Shown here: positions 5,356 to 5,368 of the stretch, in pieces
Layout of the letters: every line of letters starts with the position of its first letter
How positions within the stretch are numbered: position 1 is the stretch's first letter
NCBI GenBank assembly: GCA_913054565.1
Contig: CAJXHW010000147.1
Span: forward strand, 1-5,368
Direction of reading: 5' to 3'
Length of the DNA: 5,368 nt
From: an uncultured Kordia sp.
Lineage (GTDB): Bacteria; Bacteroidota; Bacteroidia; Flavobacteriales; Flavobacteriaceae
Notes under the pieces: model-generated
The model's input: only the letters and a program-made list of their open reading frames with translations
Told to the model about the DNA's origin: nothing
The model's database searches: none
Position numbers and translations under genes: made by a program

Positions 5356-5368
5356 AAGACTTAATTTC

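Overview
The window is AT-rich, ribosome-binding sites are almost never visible before the start codons, and two possible promoters resemble the TTG-N19-21-TAnnTTTG type used by Bacteroidota. The proteins read as Flavobacteriaceae-like: MenB and MenA of a menaquinone pathway, signal peptides ending in ...AQ or ...FSQ, a HisKA_2 kinase and a REC-LytTR regulator. My best guess is a marine or host-associated member of the Flavobacteriia. Species cannot be named from this window.

Layout. Bases 1-75 hold no gene I can support. Bases 76-573 (minus) encode a small exported putative zinc metallopeptidase. Bases 681-1793 (minus) encode an exported papain-fold peptidase of the bleomycin hydrolase/aminopeptidase C family. 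A 60-bp divergent intergenic region (1794-1853) carries a 12-bp palindrome, a flanking inverted repeat and a possible promoter for menB. menB (1854-2693) and menA (2735-3640) follow on the plus strand, 41 bp apart, as a menaquinone-biosynthesis pair. Directly after menA comes a sensor histidine kinase (3702-4445), then a 142-bp gap with a phased repeat array, then a LytTR response regulator (4588-5319). A strong, probably bidirectional terminator closes the window (5322-5355).

How the genes work together. MenB makes 1,4-dihydroxy-2-naphthoyl-CoA. After the thioester is hydrolysed elsewhere, MenA prenylates the product at the membrane to give demethylmenaquinone. The kinase and regulator look like one two-component system: the kinase would phosphorylate Asp56 of the regulator, whose LytTR domain then binds DNA. 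The two exported peptidases are a separate minus-strand group with no visible link to the rest.

Most notable points. (1) The kinase appears to have lost its 5' part. The open frame continues upstream of the only usable start into residues that look like the tail of a periplasmic substrate-binding sensor domain, and this stops at the menA stop codon. That suggests a deletion or rearrangement joint, or an assembly misjoin. (2) Upstream of the LytTR regulator, five TTAC(A/C) motifs recur every 9-11 bp, about one helical turn apart, just before a possible promoter. (3) A terminator-like hairpin lies inside the 3' end of menA.
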